Shown piece by piece: positions 43,839-57,315 of a DNA stretch of 64,000 bases. Both the position numbers and the translations under genes were made by a program. This stretch comes from Dysidea avara (taxonomy: Eukaryota > Porifera > Demospongiae > Dictyoceratida > Dysideidae). The first letter of the stretch is position 1. The number at the start of each line of letters is the position of its first letter. A model generated the notes under the pieces. The model searched no databases and was not told the origin of the DNA. It saw nothing but the letters and a program-made list of their open reading frames with translations. The stretch spans positions 34,668,008-34,732,007 of the forward strand of contig NC_089280.1 in NCBI RefSeq assembly GCF_963678975.1, given 5' to 3'.

Positions 43839-46800
43839 GAGTTTTAGTAGAATAACAATTACGCATGACCAGCACTACATGGGCATGACATTATTGAATT
43901 TTAGACCATTTATTGTTAATTTTATGTTTCAGATCAGGAAAGTTAGCCTAAACCAATGTGGGAGGGTAGCTCACTATTCATTACAATTGTACAGGCACCT
44001 GACTGTTTTATTAGAGTTAGCTGAATGTTCTATTAGAGTATTTTCATCTGTTGTTGATCACTATTCTGCCATCTCTTAAGAAGTCAAACAGTTAAAACCC
44101 TGACTCTTTACCCCTTCTAGCCTACCTTTCTCTGTGCCTAGCAGAGTAAACAAGTCAGTTTATTACTTCCATACAATCATTAAACATTGAGATGATGGAA
44201 TAATGGTGAATAATTATATGATGTCATAATAATGATCAAATTTGGATGAGACAGCAATGTAGATGGGGGAAATATAAAACTAACAATAATAAGTGGTCTT
44301 AACTGGCTGAAGGGTGCTCTCTACAGTTTGTGTAAGGAGATGGTGAAACAGGTTATATCTTTACATTGATGGAAATAATTATTATGGTTGTTAATTAAGT
44401 GTGTGGCTTATTACAGAATCTTTAGCACCTGTGCATCGGGTAACAGACACGCCCCTTGCTATTCTACACCCCCATGTTTAAAATGTGTAGAACTAGTTTG
44501 CCATTTTTCACCCAAAAGGTATGAAATTTTTGATGGGTTACTGTAGTAATTTTGCTAAAAAAGAAGGCTTGCAGTTTTTTTGATAGCAATTTCGGATGAC
44601 AAATAGCATGGAAGTGAAACGAAAGATTGGTGGCAGTGTCAAACTAGAAGTTGAGTATCTGATGATTGATCTTGAGAAGCTAAAAGACAAAAATAAAACA
44701 CACAATAGTTTGTACTGTTTTGTATACATAGTGTATTGTATCATGAAAGTATCAAGGCTTTAGTGTGTAAACTGTATGACTAGTTTAAAGGGAAAATTAT
44801 AACTTGTATTCTACAGCAAATTAGTAGTTGGGTTTGGACTAAAGTGTGCTCTGGTGATAGCTTTGATTATATCCAGTAAGAAAATACAGTGTATTTGCCC
44901 CAAATCATTTGTGAGTTATGGTATTTCATGGGAGCCGTACATGAACTCTACAGAACACCCTTAAGGCAATCTTATTCAAAAATTAGCTTTTTTTCATTGT
45001 AAAATAATTTTAGTATGGAGATACTTGTACGAAAATTTCTTACACGAAATTTTTTTTTGCACAAGATCAAACTACTCTAATAGAGCAGTCATTCACATAA
45101 ATCATATGAAAATATTATTTTTATCACAAAAATTTTTTGCACGAAAATAAAGCGAATTACAGTACCTAAGAGAAAATAGCTAGCTATCACAGACTGTGGA
45201 TCTTGTGGTACTTTTCTGTTTAAATTTCATGAATAGCCCAAAATTACTGTTTGTGTAGCCCCCAAATAAGCAAAATCATACACTTCTCCACAATGAAACT
45301 TTCCATATAGAAATAGTACTCCTCATGTCATGTATTTGTACCATCACAGATTTGACCTTGGTGATCTTAATTGTCATTCTAACACAGAAAATTGATCATT
45401 TCTGTCTTTAATTCCCTGAGGCAATAATTAACTTGCTAGAATGTGGTATCAAAATAAAGGTCTTGTTGAAAGAATCAACTTTGAAGTCAATATAAAAATC
45501 ACAATCACTAATACCTTAGACCGTGCAAAGCTAATTGTTGATTCTGGTACTACCAATTCCCCAAAATTGACCAACACTGATCAGGTGACCAGGCTTGTTT
45601 TTTTTTGCAACTTTTTGATGTGGTACACTACATTTATAGCAGTCATATACGGTGCATTGAAGAACCAAGATTGCTACATTACATTGCAAGCCACATGAAG
45701 AACAGTCCAGTAGCACAGTGTGCAATTAAGCATGCAAGTTCAATAGTAGGATTTTAGAAATCATAAACAAAAAAATTGAGGGTAGGATTTATATTGACAC
45801 TATTGACTGTTCTATTAGAGTATTTTAGCTTTTATTGTGTCTGCTTTCTGGAAACAGACTTGTAATTATACATAAGTGTGTTGAAGTACACACTCACTGA
45901 GAACTTGGGAATACACTGGGGTAATGTGAGACCATGTTATTGCCTTGTTGGCTTGGAGTGTCTGGTAAAGTGAGGAATGGGTGAATTATGTGTGTGTTCT
46001 ATGTCATTGTGGTCCATCTAGAGCTCATAGGGACATGTAATTTGGTCTGGAGTTCTTCATTACAACCAACACTCATCCATTTTGTACCATAGGCATTTCC
46101 CACCCAACCACCCCCTCCCACCCAACCACCCCCTCCCACCCAACCACCCCCTCCCACCCTTTTGTGAGGACATGTGGTCCAGCAACACCTCTATCTAAAA
46201 TGTCACTGTTGAGAAATTGTAGAATTTGCTGCTAGAAAGGCCATCATAAAAACGTCTTCATCTTAGGGAAATTTCACCTGTGTAGCTGCTGAGTTATATG
46301 AAATACCATTCATCATGGAATTTGTTACCAAAAGCAAAATCAGGTCACCTTTATTGAACTTGTTAATGTACTTAAGTTATAAATCTCAATTTACTCCATG
46401 CATATAAGGAAGCCTTGAAAGTCCACACAAGTGTTTTTCAGTTTTGTAAAATCTTGTTGTGTAATAAAACTAAAGGAGTTATGAAGCCATGAATATTCGC
46501 TGATACATTTTAACCATATATGGTAGTGTAAATATAATGGCAGAAGTCAGGTAATGGTGTCCAATGCACAGTTACATGTCACATAATAGCTGACCAGTTG
46601 ATCTAATATAGCTATATACAAAGTGTTTGATTTCTTTTATTCATAAGAAGTTTAAGTGAACATATAGGTACACGTAATTTAAGATGAAATAAGCAATTTA
46701 ATGCCATCAAATTTAATGCACTGAAGTTGTTTCAACAAATAGTTACAAGATGACAAAACACTCTAATAGAACGCTCACATATTACACGGTGGTTACTTAT

Positions 46801-48476
46801 TAAATACTCTAACAGAACGTTCACACGAAATGAGTAATGAGTTAATATTGACGTTTCTCACCTGATGGATTTGGCTCCTCCTTCCAGGATCAACTCATGG
46901 TCGCTACTCGTAGTTAGCTCAACACTTTCCTTCAGGTAAGGTAGAACCAGTGACTAGCTATAGCCCGCGGACTCGTTGCGCGTGAAGATAGCTAAGCAAG
47001 AAGAAGCGATGCTGCTACATCAGCTTAAAGTTATAAAGACAATTAAGCGCATGTAGCGCTTACTGTAAAAGGGCGGGATAGTTGTTACCTTCCAGCTGCT
47101 GTTTAGTCGTTGCTAGGACGTGTAAAGTTGACAGTTGAAATTGTGTTGAGTCGGTAGAATAGACTTAGCTAACTCAGTTTTGGTTGAAAGCTAGTAAAAA
47201 GGCCTAAAGTTTTCCAATAGGCGTTGTTTTAAAATACTTTTCGCTGGCAGCGGCGCCTTTTCATAGCTTAGAACCGCTTTTTCAAAACTTGGAACTAGCC
47301 GGCTGGCTGAGCCGCGCTGACTACTGACCCCCGCCACCAGTTTATATCCTATGAGACTCCCAGAAAACTCAGCTATGAAAAATTTTATTACCAAGTGCTT
47401 TGTTACTAGCTAGCTAGCCACTGAGTAGTTAGAGTAATAACTTAGGCTACTAGCTAGGTCTATTAGCTAGTCATGATAGTGTGTTACTAGTTGAATACTA
47501 GTTTGTTACCTAGTTAGTTAGTGTAGCTTAATAGTCAGTTAGTTTACAGACCTGTTAGCTAGTTAGTGTATTAGGTAGGCTATTATGTTGTTGGTGTTGT
47601 TGTTAACCCGCAGCTGGAGCAGCTATAAAGTGAGTCTATGTTGTGTAATGTAAACTCAGAGGTGGAGACTGAGCATTGTTCAACTGAAGTTTGGGAAATG
47701 TTTGCTTGCGTTGCGAAAAATTATTGCAGCTCTGGCTTTGTTGCCAACTGAAAAATTGCTTACTTTTGAAGTTTCGTGCTGAAAACCACCTTTGCTAGCT
47801 GAGAAAAATTGCTAGAAAAAATTTAGGTTTTCATTGTAAACGTTAAATATCCGGAGAACTGCACAGCTGAGTTCTTTTCTTCAAATTTGCAATTTTTCTT
47901 GTATACCCCTAATATCCGGACATCACCGGTGTCACCACATGAAGTGTTTCTTGTAAGTGTTAAAATGGCTGACCTCCTAGCTGTGTAGCCAACTAACCAG
48001 TTAAGCTATGGCTGGAGTTGATGTAGTGTTACCATGCAGCAGCTGGCCGGCTAGTTTGATCCATTCTGCTCTACTCCATCTCTGAGCAACTGTCACGAGG
48101 GAAGCTAGTCTGGTTGAGGTGGTTAACATATTCTAACAAGTCCACACATTCCCATTTCTGCCCACATCCTTTAATGGAAGTGACACAAAATTTTCATTAT
48201 GGCTATTTCCACCTCATGGATTTGTAAATCTGCAAAATTTTCATTATGTATTAATTAGTGAGTTTGTTGAAGTGTCTTGCTCAAGGTTTTCAGCCATAAT
48301 GAATAATAACCACCCGCCATCATCATTTTAGGAAATGTTTGAAATGACAATCAACTTGGTTTGGTGTTAAATAAAACAATTCTTATCAACTTTTAAAATT
48401 TACAATAAAATAACAACATGTGTGTGGCGGGATAATAGTTGTAAAATAGTACAACAACATAAACTAAACTGAACTA
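43839..48476. other. Intergenic, no supported gene
   Basis: It contains a half-copy of the 724-bp foldback family (about 45,225-45,500), the boundary repeat (about 45,645-45,775), several copies of the CTCTA-N-TAGAG motif, an 18-bp C-rich tandem repeat and a GC-richer patch (about 46,900-47,350). The patch could be regulatory. 47,400-47,580 is a low-complexity CTAGTTAG run. Open frames at 45,441-45,698 and 47,191-47,394 lack any recognisable domain. Confidence 0.6.
46101..46159. repeat. 18-bp C-rich tandem repeat, three copies
   Basis: Unit CACCCAACCACCCCCTCC repeated three times plus a partial unit. Its complement is G-rich (GGAGGGGGTGG) and could form G-quadruplex. Confidence 0.92.
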
Positions 48477-51332
48477 CTAAAAGTGTTGCCAGAACACAAC
48501 TGTTAGCTTCTCTTGTATTCCTTGACTTCTTCTCTTTGTGTTGATTTCTTGTTCTATTGATCTAATCCTGTCCTTAATTGCTGGAGGGTAACTGGGAACA
48601 TATAGCCATTGTATCGTATTATTGCCCCTCAGGGCTTGTAAACATCTTGTCATGGCTTCCCCACTAATGGGGTTGCCCCTCATCCACAGCCTCACTAGTG
48701 ACTTGTTGGTGGTTAGTAATGTAAAGTCCTCAGCCACATCATCAGTAATGTCGTTGTAGCGAATGTTGAGCCACTTCAACTTGTTAGTATCCTTCACTGC
48801 AGTGAATAGTGTTCTTGCTGCAATGGAGGATAATGAGGTTTTGTCCATGTACAGTTGTGTTAGCATAGAGGAGGGATGGGTCAACATGGTGTAGAGCTCT
48901 TCACTCTCCCCAATTGTGTGGTTATCACTAATCGACAACACTTCTACTTTGCAGCTGAGGACAATGTCACTGACGAAGGAGGAGGATGAGTTGGTGAGGC
49001 CATTATTCCACAACAACAAGTTGGTGATCGTGACGTCATTGTTAATTAGGTGTTTGTGCAAAATGTGAAGGCCGCGATCTTGGATATAGCAGTTGTACAA
49101 GTTGAGCCTCACCCACTGCTTGTGGGAAGAGGAGGTGAGGAAGAGTGACACACACTCGAGATCAGTAGCTGATAGGCTAGTGGAGCTAAGATTGATTACT
49201 TTCTCATTGAAGATTTCTGCCTCTTCGATGGATTTACACATTCGATAGTCTAGCGCGTCATGGAAACAGCGGAACAGTCTGAAACATTTTAATTGTTCAC
49301 GAAGGAATTTGTTGGAAATGGCGATCTTGTCGTCTCCACCAGAAAAGAATTTCTTGAAGGAAGATCGTTGTCCCTTGCTGAGTGTGACATAAGTGGAGAA
49401 CATGTTCGAGTGAAGATCGCTCCAGAATTGCTCGCGAAGAAGACGATACTCTTCGTCTGGTCGAAGGTCAGTTATAATATAGTTAGCCGCTAGGTATTCC
49501 TGTATAGTTAAATGGAGGAAGTTAAATGTCGTTGTTTCTCCTGTTAGGCCAAAATGTTGTACAGCTTGTAGCAAACCAAACCCATTAATACCCTCAGGGG
49601 TAGCTATGACGTCTGGACATGCAGCCTCGATCTCTTCATATGTAAAAACTAGTTGGTTGTTATTGAGTGCTTGTAATGCTAACTTGGAAAGTTGTTTAAC
49701 TATTTTACTGTATGGCTCCGGCAGGTCAGCTAGCTGCTTGATGTTATATTTGAGTGGACGACCAAATTTGGCAAGATGTCGACAGATGGTGAGACAGATG
49801 AAGTGATGGTATATACTGGAAGAATCACTGGGAAGGGGAATACCCATTTTATACAGGAAAAGCAGGATTACTATGTTAAACGGCACCAAACAGAGGCTGC
49901 TGATAGTGAGATGGTCTTGCAAGTAGCGGGTAAGCTTTTCAATACTTTGTGGTTGTCCCTTTAAAGACTGTTCAATGTAGAGAGACTGTTCCTCCTTGGT
50001 GAAACCTAAGATGTCAACTTTGATGGTTGCTTGTTGTCGGAGGGACACTGAGGCATGTGCACGAGATGACACCACTAATCCACAGAGAGGTAAAATGTTA
50101 CGATTTATAATCTCACCAATTAAACTGTTTTCTCGTAGATGTTCTGGAAACTCGTCAAAGCCATCGAAAAGAAAAAGTAGATGTTTTCCGCTATTTTCAA
50201 ACAGGTAATCACTACATGCAGCCGCAATTTCTTTAGCTCTCCTGTCTCCCTTGCAGAATGGCAGAAGAAGGTCACTGATTGATGTAGCTTGTTGAACAAT
50301 GGGGTCACGTAGACAGACTAATACTAACAGTGTAAATGTTTGTAACAATTGTTGTTTACCCCACCTGTAAGCTATTTCACGTAACAATACAGACTTGCCA
50401 ATGCCTGGTGCACCCTCGATCATAATAAATTGTGGATCTTCTCGTTCTTCTAGGGGGGCTAAAATCTTTGTCACCTCTTTGGTCACTTTACTAACATGCG
50501 GAGCATGGTCATCTAGCTTAGTGTGGACTAACTTTTCAGTAGCTAGTGAAGTGACATCACCTTTGTGAACTAGTTTAGCAACTTCAACAGCTTGGTCCAT
50601 CCTCTGTTGTCCTTCATGATGGACTAGCAGTAGTGGTGTAAAGCTGTGGGGCTGACCTGGTGGCCATGTATCCTTGTCAGCCTTGAACCGTGCTTGTGCG
50701 TTAGTTGTGGCCACCCTATTGGATAACATTGATACTGCCTCAGCTCCTACAGGACAGACAGCAACTGAAGGTATATCATGGAATACACTATACACTGTAC
50801 CTTTAACAGTTAACTTGTCATGATGGACAGGCTGTACCTTGCTAGCTACATCTTCACCAGTCACAACTATAACAATACACTAACTAGCTTGTTACTACTA
50901 CAATAGTCAGTCACCTTTCTCAGCAGCTTGATCACTGGACACAGCAGGTGACTGGATGACACTTAGTAGCTTATTCCAACTAGCAGAGGGGTCCACTTCA
51001 AGCCACTTCTCCAACATTTGATTACAGCACCATTTGACGTTAGTAGGATAACCAGCCTCTATACTCTTCAATTCTCCACTGGGTAGACCCAGTAGTGTTC
51101 CTATCACTTTCCAGTCAGCAGCATAATCTGGAGTGATGTATTGATAGAGATCCTTCAGTAGTGGAGTACTGGTAGCTGTAAGGAATAATAATTAATTATA
51201 TTAACCGGAGACCAAATAATATCCGGATACTGGTACCGCCCACTCTTTGATTCTGGGGAGAAGTGTTTAACTACACGTACCATATTCCGCTGTTCTGAAC
51301 TGTTCTAGTCCCTTTCCGTTACTCTGATCCAT
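48477..51332 (-). CDS. NLR immune receptor: DEATH-NACHT-LRR, intact, three exons
   Basis: NLRs are cytosolic sensors that oligomerise through the NACHT ATPase and signal by DEATH-fold contacts. Exons: 51281-51332, 50915-51175, 48477-50866; 2703 bp, 900 residues, phases agree. DEATH domain at about residues 22-95 (LLKDLYQYI, DWKVIGTLLGLPSGELKSIE, WLEVDPSASWNKLLSVI). A linker of about 150 residues follows. NACHT has Walker A GAPGIGKS (256-263) and Walker B LLFLFDGFDE (334-343), then a helical region with FNFLHLTIQEYLAA. LRRs at about 685-860 (LNLYNC, LWNNGLT, LYMDKTSLSS, LNIRYNDITDD). This architecture is known from demosponge NLR families. The short first exon holds the ATG at 51332; whether transcription starts nearby is not visible. 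No neighbouring NLR is present in the window. Confidence 0.95.
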
Positions 51333-51865
51333 GAGTGAAAGATTACAACAAAGCTGCGATCGTGATCGGTTTCGTTCCCGTTAATGTGGAGGGCGTGGCT
51401 TACAACTATCAGTAAACACATGTGCACGCAACATGTCATACAATTCATGAGAGAATAACCACTCACCAGTTAATATTTCGTGTGATAACGCTCCAGTGAT
51501 GATCACTCGAGTGGTGCGCCACAAACGATTCTGCGAGATTTACAAATCTTTTCCTTATTTCAGTGAAATTTCTAACTTATTGATTTCTTCGGACAACGAC
51601 ACCTGTCGGTACGCCGGGCGGTTCTGGTTTAAATGGCAAAGGGAACGTATGGAGCAGTCAAAGTGAGATCAGGATTGTATAAGGAGTCCACAAGAGTTGT
51701 AGTAGATTTGATTTGATTGTTAACTGGTATGGATAGCCACCCTTTAATATTGTATGCTTATATGCCAATTATTTCATGCACACACAATCTTATAAACAGT
51801 ACATGAGGTTGTTAAAAAGGCAGTACACCAACCCATACAAGTTCTTTTCGTAAAATGTGACTGCA

Positions 51866-52185
51866 CAGGCCCGTAGCCAGGGATTTTGAAGGGGGTTCTT
51901 TTTGACCAAAAGTGGACCTTTAGTAAAGGTCCAAATATTGTGACTGTTCTATTAGAGTGGTTGACTGCTCTATTAGAGTATCTCGATCTTGCATTGCATT
52001 TAATCCATGCAATGAATGAGTTACTCGAAGCGCTTAATTTAGTTTCTTATTAGTGGTATCTAGTAAACTGTAGCTAATGGACTTTTGCTCCTGAAAATTT
52101 GGACTTGTATACCAAAAATTGTGGACCTTTTTTCCAAGAGGGCGGTTCTTCCGAATCCCCCGAACCCCCCCTGGCTACGGGCCTG
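51866..52185. mobile_element. 320-bp MITE with perfect CAGGCCCGTAGCCAGGG ends
   Basis: 17-bp perfect terminal inverted repeats, CAGGCCCGTAGCCAGGG and CCCTGGCTACGGGCCTG, with an apparent 5-bp target duplication CTGCA on both sides (51,861-51,865; 52,186-52,190). Inner arms are also inverted (AAGTGGACCTTTAGTAAAGGTCC, and later TTGTGGACCTTTTTTCC). Two dispersed motif copies lie inside (51,941-51,983). Non-coding; superfamily uncertain. Confidence 0.88.
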
Positions 52186-53269
52186 CTGCATCTGCAAAAA
52201 CTGATCTTAGGCCTCTATTTGGTGATTATTAGTTTCTCATCCACTGCCCGCATTTGTCTTAGGCTACCGCATGATAAGGCCACTCCAATTGATAATTATG
52301 TTTCTGGTCCACCGCCTGCATCCTTTTTTGGAGAATGTGAAATTTCAGAAATACATTGGGAAAATTCCCGCATCAAAAAAGCAGAAACAAATACAACAAA
52401 AATGCTGAATCAAACTGCTTAAGTATAATAATTTGCCTTTTAGCTATCTGTGAAAACCTGCAATAAATGGGCATAGTGCATAGTACAGATCAATATACTC
52501 TAATAGAGCAGTCAGTAAATTACAATTCCCGGGTAATGGAACAGTAATAGGGCAACCCAATTTTTGACTCAGAAGGTTGCTATCAATGTTCAACATGGCA
52601 ATGCTGCTTCTGTAATGGCAACAATTCCATCATCACAGGATTGGGCAGAGTTTGCCTCTCTGTCCATTGTTTGATCATGAAGACCTTTTTTTGTATTATT
52701 GGTTTATATTATTTTAAAGGCAGCTATATTCAATGATAAAAAATTTTTTTTTAATCACAAAAGTACTCTAACTGAGCAGTCACTTCATTGTTGCTTTGTT
52801 GCTGAATTCCGCCTGCCCGCATCTAAGACTAAACTTCAAATGACCAGAAACATAAAAACAAATTGGAGTGGCCTAAGCCATTATTTACTCCGTGCATGCT
52901 CAGAAGAACACGTGATACCAAACCATCATAATTTTTTATTGAAACACAATGATGTTTTTAAATTAACACTACAGTGTGCCAGGAGTGCCTTGGGAAATTG
53001 CTGCAGTGAATTCTATTTTCGACTGTTTTTCAAGTCAACTGAAATCCTGCTAGCTCGATAGAGCATGATTGCAATTAAAAAACCAATGTTGATTTGTGGG
53101 AGGAAAGAAGGAGAATTTGGACAAGGTCTGTACATCATTGTATTAATATTATAATGGCCTAATGGTAATGCCCTCCCGCCTGCAGCATAATAATTAGATA
53201 GACTGGATAAGAAACTAATAATCACCAAATAGGGGCCTTATCATCCAAGACAGAAAGTTCGATTTTTTT

Positions 53270-53690
53270 CACACAAACACAAAGCTTTATGAATGCACTA
53301 TCAGATTTCACTGTCACAGTCAAGTGGTCTGCTTTTGCTAGCTGTTTTTTTCAAGCACAGTGGCGAGCCATACAAGTGGTCTGGGGTCTTGACGGAGTCC
53401 TGGCCAACCAGGAGATGGCTGTGTGTGGCTGTACAGCTCTGTGGTATTGGAAAATGACCTGTGTTGTAAATTTCCTTTCATTTTAGCCAGTTTTGAACCC
53501 TGAATGGCCCATAACTTGGCCTAATTCATCCCAAATCATTTCTCTTCAATTTTTAAACAGCATCTTTCCCGCCTTCCAGGCCCCCAGTCTCCCACCCCTT
53601 TTGGAGCTCGCCTGATACAGCCAACCTCGGTTAAAATGGCTGGAAACTTGTAGTATGTTCGCATTGAGCTGAATCCTCAAAAACATTTAA
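53270..53690. repeat. Dispersed repeat, member 1
   Basis: About 400 bp resembling 56,640-57,010 in the same orientation: shared CAAGTGGTCTG, CAGTGGCGAGCC/CAGTGGTGATCC, CCTGAATGGCCCAT, GCCTGATACAGCCAACCTC and TAAAATGGCNGGAAACTT. Coding is not evident. The surrounding 52,190-54,450 shows nothing else recognisable. Confidence 0.7.
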
Positions 53691-55974
53691 TTACTCATGG
53701 ATGCAATTACACACGGTCTTGAAATTTGGCTTATTTGTAGTACTGCTTGACCCGCTAAAAATATTTCAAATCTTGTTCAAATATTTGACATAGTATTACA
53801 GCCAAGAGTACATAATAAAAAATAGTGAGGGAGAGTGTCTAACTGCCAATACAGCCTGTACAAAATCACTGCATATTATTGAATAGACAATGATCTTTGA
53901 ACAAATTACTGATGATAGAGATCTGTTAATAGGTGTTGAGTGCTATTGATAAGGTAAAGCTTTTGTTCTGCCAATGTGTGGATGCTCTATACTACACAGT
54001 CCTATTTTTATTATGTACTCTTGTTACAACCAATCAAACTCTTGTTACAGCCAATCAAAAGTTTCACCATACATTTGGTATGCAGAAGCCATATAAGTAT
54101 AGTGTCCATTACAGCCCTTTCCTGGACTTGTAATGGAGCCAAACCCTACGTGTCTGTTGTTGACACCTTTGCTGTTACCAATAATCATCTGGTTGGCTGA
54201 AATGCTCTATTGAGAAAAAATCCACTTTTAATTTTAGCTGTTTTTCACTCAACGTGAACATACTATAACTATTGACTACCTTAGTGGATGATCTGGAAGG
54301 TAATAAATTGTTGTAAAATGTGTGCAAATGTGGTACGTGTAGCTACCATCATTACAACACTCTGAATATTTAAAACTGGCATTTCTCGATACTTTCAAAT
54401 GGGCAATAGGACTGGTTTTCCCAGAGACAGTCACAAATAATTCATTTCATGACATAATAACTTGTGTTTTATTGCATCATTTCACACTTGTAGTGATCTT
54501 CCAGAGGAGACTCACGTGAGCTCATAGAAATTTTACAGAGCAATTAAAAAATTGTAGGAGGTTTCATTGAAAACTAGGTGCCAATCAAAAGCTTTTTTTG
54601 TAATGGCATGGTAAACCCCATGGCCCAGTGGTTTGATGTTAATATAAAGGGTGATTGAAGACGTCATCATGTGATGAAGAGCTTACTGCACAAAATGGAG
54701 GGTGAACACCAACAATGGAAGAGAATAGCACTGGAAACTGTATTCAATCTTTCCATAATCCCATAATTTAGGCATAAAGTTATTAAGCATCAGTTCAGAT
54801 GCAATTAACATTAATTGTTTTTGATAGCGCTTAACATTTGTCTTACCTTCTCTGGTGATCTTCTAACAGCTAAAGGTAAGTAGAATTAGAAGAAAATGGG
54901 AAACGATGGGAGCAGGTAAGAACAACCCACAGAAAATGCCTGATAAATGTTATTATATAATATACAGGTTGGATTTTACAGCACAACATTTCTTTATTTG
55001 CAGCATTGTTTGGAATCATTCGCTGATGAACTGATCAAAACACTCTAATAGAGCAGTTACCTGCTTAAAATACTCTAATAGAGCAGTCAGATCACTAACT
55101 ATCCCACTATGCAGCTAGCGACCTGCATTAAAGCCTGCACAGTAATTGATGGACTATAGCATAGATTTGGTATACAGTATAGACTAGCTAAATCATCAAT
55201 ATTGAGAGTGAGCTACTCCCTTGAAACCATAACATTAGCTATAGCTTGAATAGGTTTACAAAGGATTCTAATTAACTGACAGTTCCTGCATATAGATGTG
55301 GGAAGTTGTACCTGCAACCTCAGAATAATCACATGATGGGTATGTGGTAGTTGTAGCGTGTAGGTACCAAACATACCAGTGCTACATGCAGTCTTTGAGG
55401 CCTATACCTTAGACTCCAGTTATTAGGTGCACATAGTTATTAAGCGCATATTGCCTGTTAAGCACATATGGTAGACTTGTGCTAGACACCTGTTTGTTAA
55501 GCGCATATGGTTGAAATCACCTCTGCAACCTCGTACACATAGAATTGCAGCAAAAAATTGTCAGAACGCATCAGACATTTCACAGCATGCTCAATTCCTC
55601 GCTAGGCCCGTGTCTAGCGGATACTGCCGCCTGTATAGTTGTAGCTACCTGACTTCTAACTAAGGATTTCTGCTTCCATGACTGAAGCAAATTATTAACT
55701 GGTGCTCAAATCACTTGAAAACTGTAGTGGGCACAACTAATTCCCTCCTAGCAGAAACTCCTTACTGTAATTTATAAGCGCATGCACTTAACAAGCATAG
55801 TAAATTTCACAAATAATTCCTCCGAAAATTATAAGCGCATGCGCCTAATAACCAGAGTCTACGGTAATAGGCACTGTCAGTTAACTAGGATACTTTGTGA
55901 TCATCAGTACTAACCCTCTCCAGTATTTACTCTTGATTTAATGTTTAACTTGTATAGTTATTAATTTAAAAATG

Positions 55975-56140
55975 AAGTAGGGATCCAAGCAATAAAATGT
56001 GTTCAACAAGGGAGAGATGAATGATGGTATTACAGCTGGGAAAACCCCTACTTTGGCATTGAGCAAATCATTGTTACAACATGCTGATGTAGGGATTTCC
56101 CACCAAGCTATGTTGTAATACCATCATTCATCTCTGTGGC
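55975..56140. mobile_element. Foldback MITE, AGTAGGGATCC family (third member)
   Basis: The left end AGTAGGGATCCAAGCAA and the inner arms GAATGATGGTATTACAGC and TGTAATACCATCATTC match the intronic members at 17,891 and 42,296. The right end is diverged or truncated. Confidence 0.75.
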
Positions 56141-56639
56141 TCTATCTCAGCCAAAGCAGAAACAAAAACATTGGAAAAGGCGGTATTACATACCATACGG
56201 TATCCCTCCTGCCCCACAATTATATAACTCAAATTAAAACAATTTGCAGGAATACACACACATACAATAATTAACCCACTGGCTACTTCATAACTAATCA
56301 TTTGGGCCGCTGCTCTAACTGCCACATCTATTGATTATCATAAATGACGGAAGTTTAGAGTTACAAAAGTTTGGTGAATCAAGGAATGTACTATTAAAGT
56401 TTATTTGCCAATCAGCTAGTTTCATATTAGCTGCATTCTAAATTCGTCAAACTTTTGTCTGCCAACTTTTTTTACATGATGATTTGCCAAACTTATTACA
56501 ATAAGTCTCACTAAACTTTCATCATTTACTGTACTCCGAATTACTCATCCACCCGGCCAGAAACCATAACTGAATATGTGACCCAGTCTGGGAAAATAGG
56601 TCTTATTGCCCATGTCAGCAGATCCAATTTTTCACCAAG

Positions 56640-57010
56640 AACACAAAGCTAAACTATCAAATTTCACAATCAAAATCAGCTATACTTGAGTGGTCTGGTT
56701 TTGCTGGCTGCTTTTCCCAAGCCCAGTGGTGATCCGTACATGTGGTGTGGGGCATCAGTGGAGCTCTGGTCAGCCTGAGGGTGGCTGTAAAGCTCCATGG
56801 TGTTGAATAAAGACCCATGCTGTAAGTTTCTTTTCATTTAAACCAGTTTTGATACCTGAATGGCCCATCACTTGGACATTTATCCCTATGTCTTCCTTTT
56901 CAATTTTTTAAAACAGCCTCTTGCCCTCCTTCCAGGCCCCGCCTCCTTTTGGAGCTTGCCTGATACAGCCAACCTCAGTTTTAAAACTATCTAAAATGGC
57001 GGGAAACTTA
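56640..57010. repeat. Dispersed repeat, member 2
   Basis: Second member of the family at 53,270-53,690. Similarity extends weakly rightwards (AAAATGTGTGNAAATNTGGTAC and AAAACNGGCATTTCTCNATACTT, near 54,316 and 57,060), so the full element may be about 1.2 kb and the first copy interrupted. Confidence 0.7.
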
Positions 57011-57315
57011 GTTGCTGGCTACTTGAACAGTGGATGCTCTGGAAGGTAAGGAATTGGCATAAAATGTGTGAAAATTTGGTACATGTAGCTTCAACCATTG
57101 GTGAGCTACAACACACAAAATGCTTAAAACCGGCATTTCTCAATACTTCTAAATAGACGATAAAACCCCTTTTTCCAGACTGGGTCACAGTTGCCAAAAC
57201 AAACAATATCCCCAAATTCAAATTGCTATATACACTGACTACTTTTTATTGCTTGGATCTTTAAAATATTAATACAGCAGTTTGTTTGGTGTTTTGTTAT
57301 AGCATACAGCTAAAC

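Noticed and set aside
45441..45698. 85-residue plus-strand frame as a gene
   Set aside because: It lies across a half-copy of the foldback MITE and the boundary repeat; no domain or splice support.
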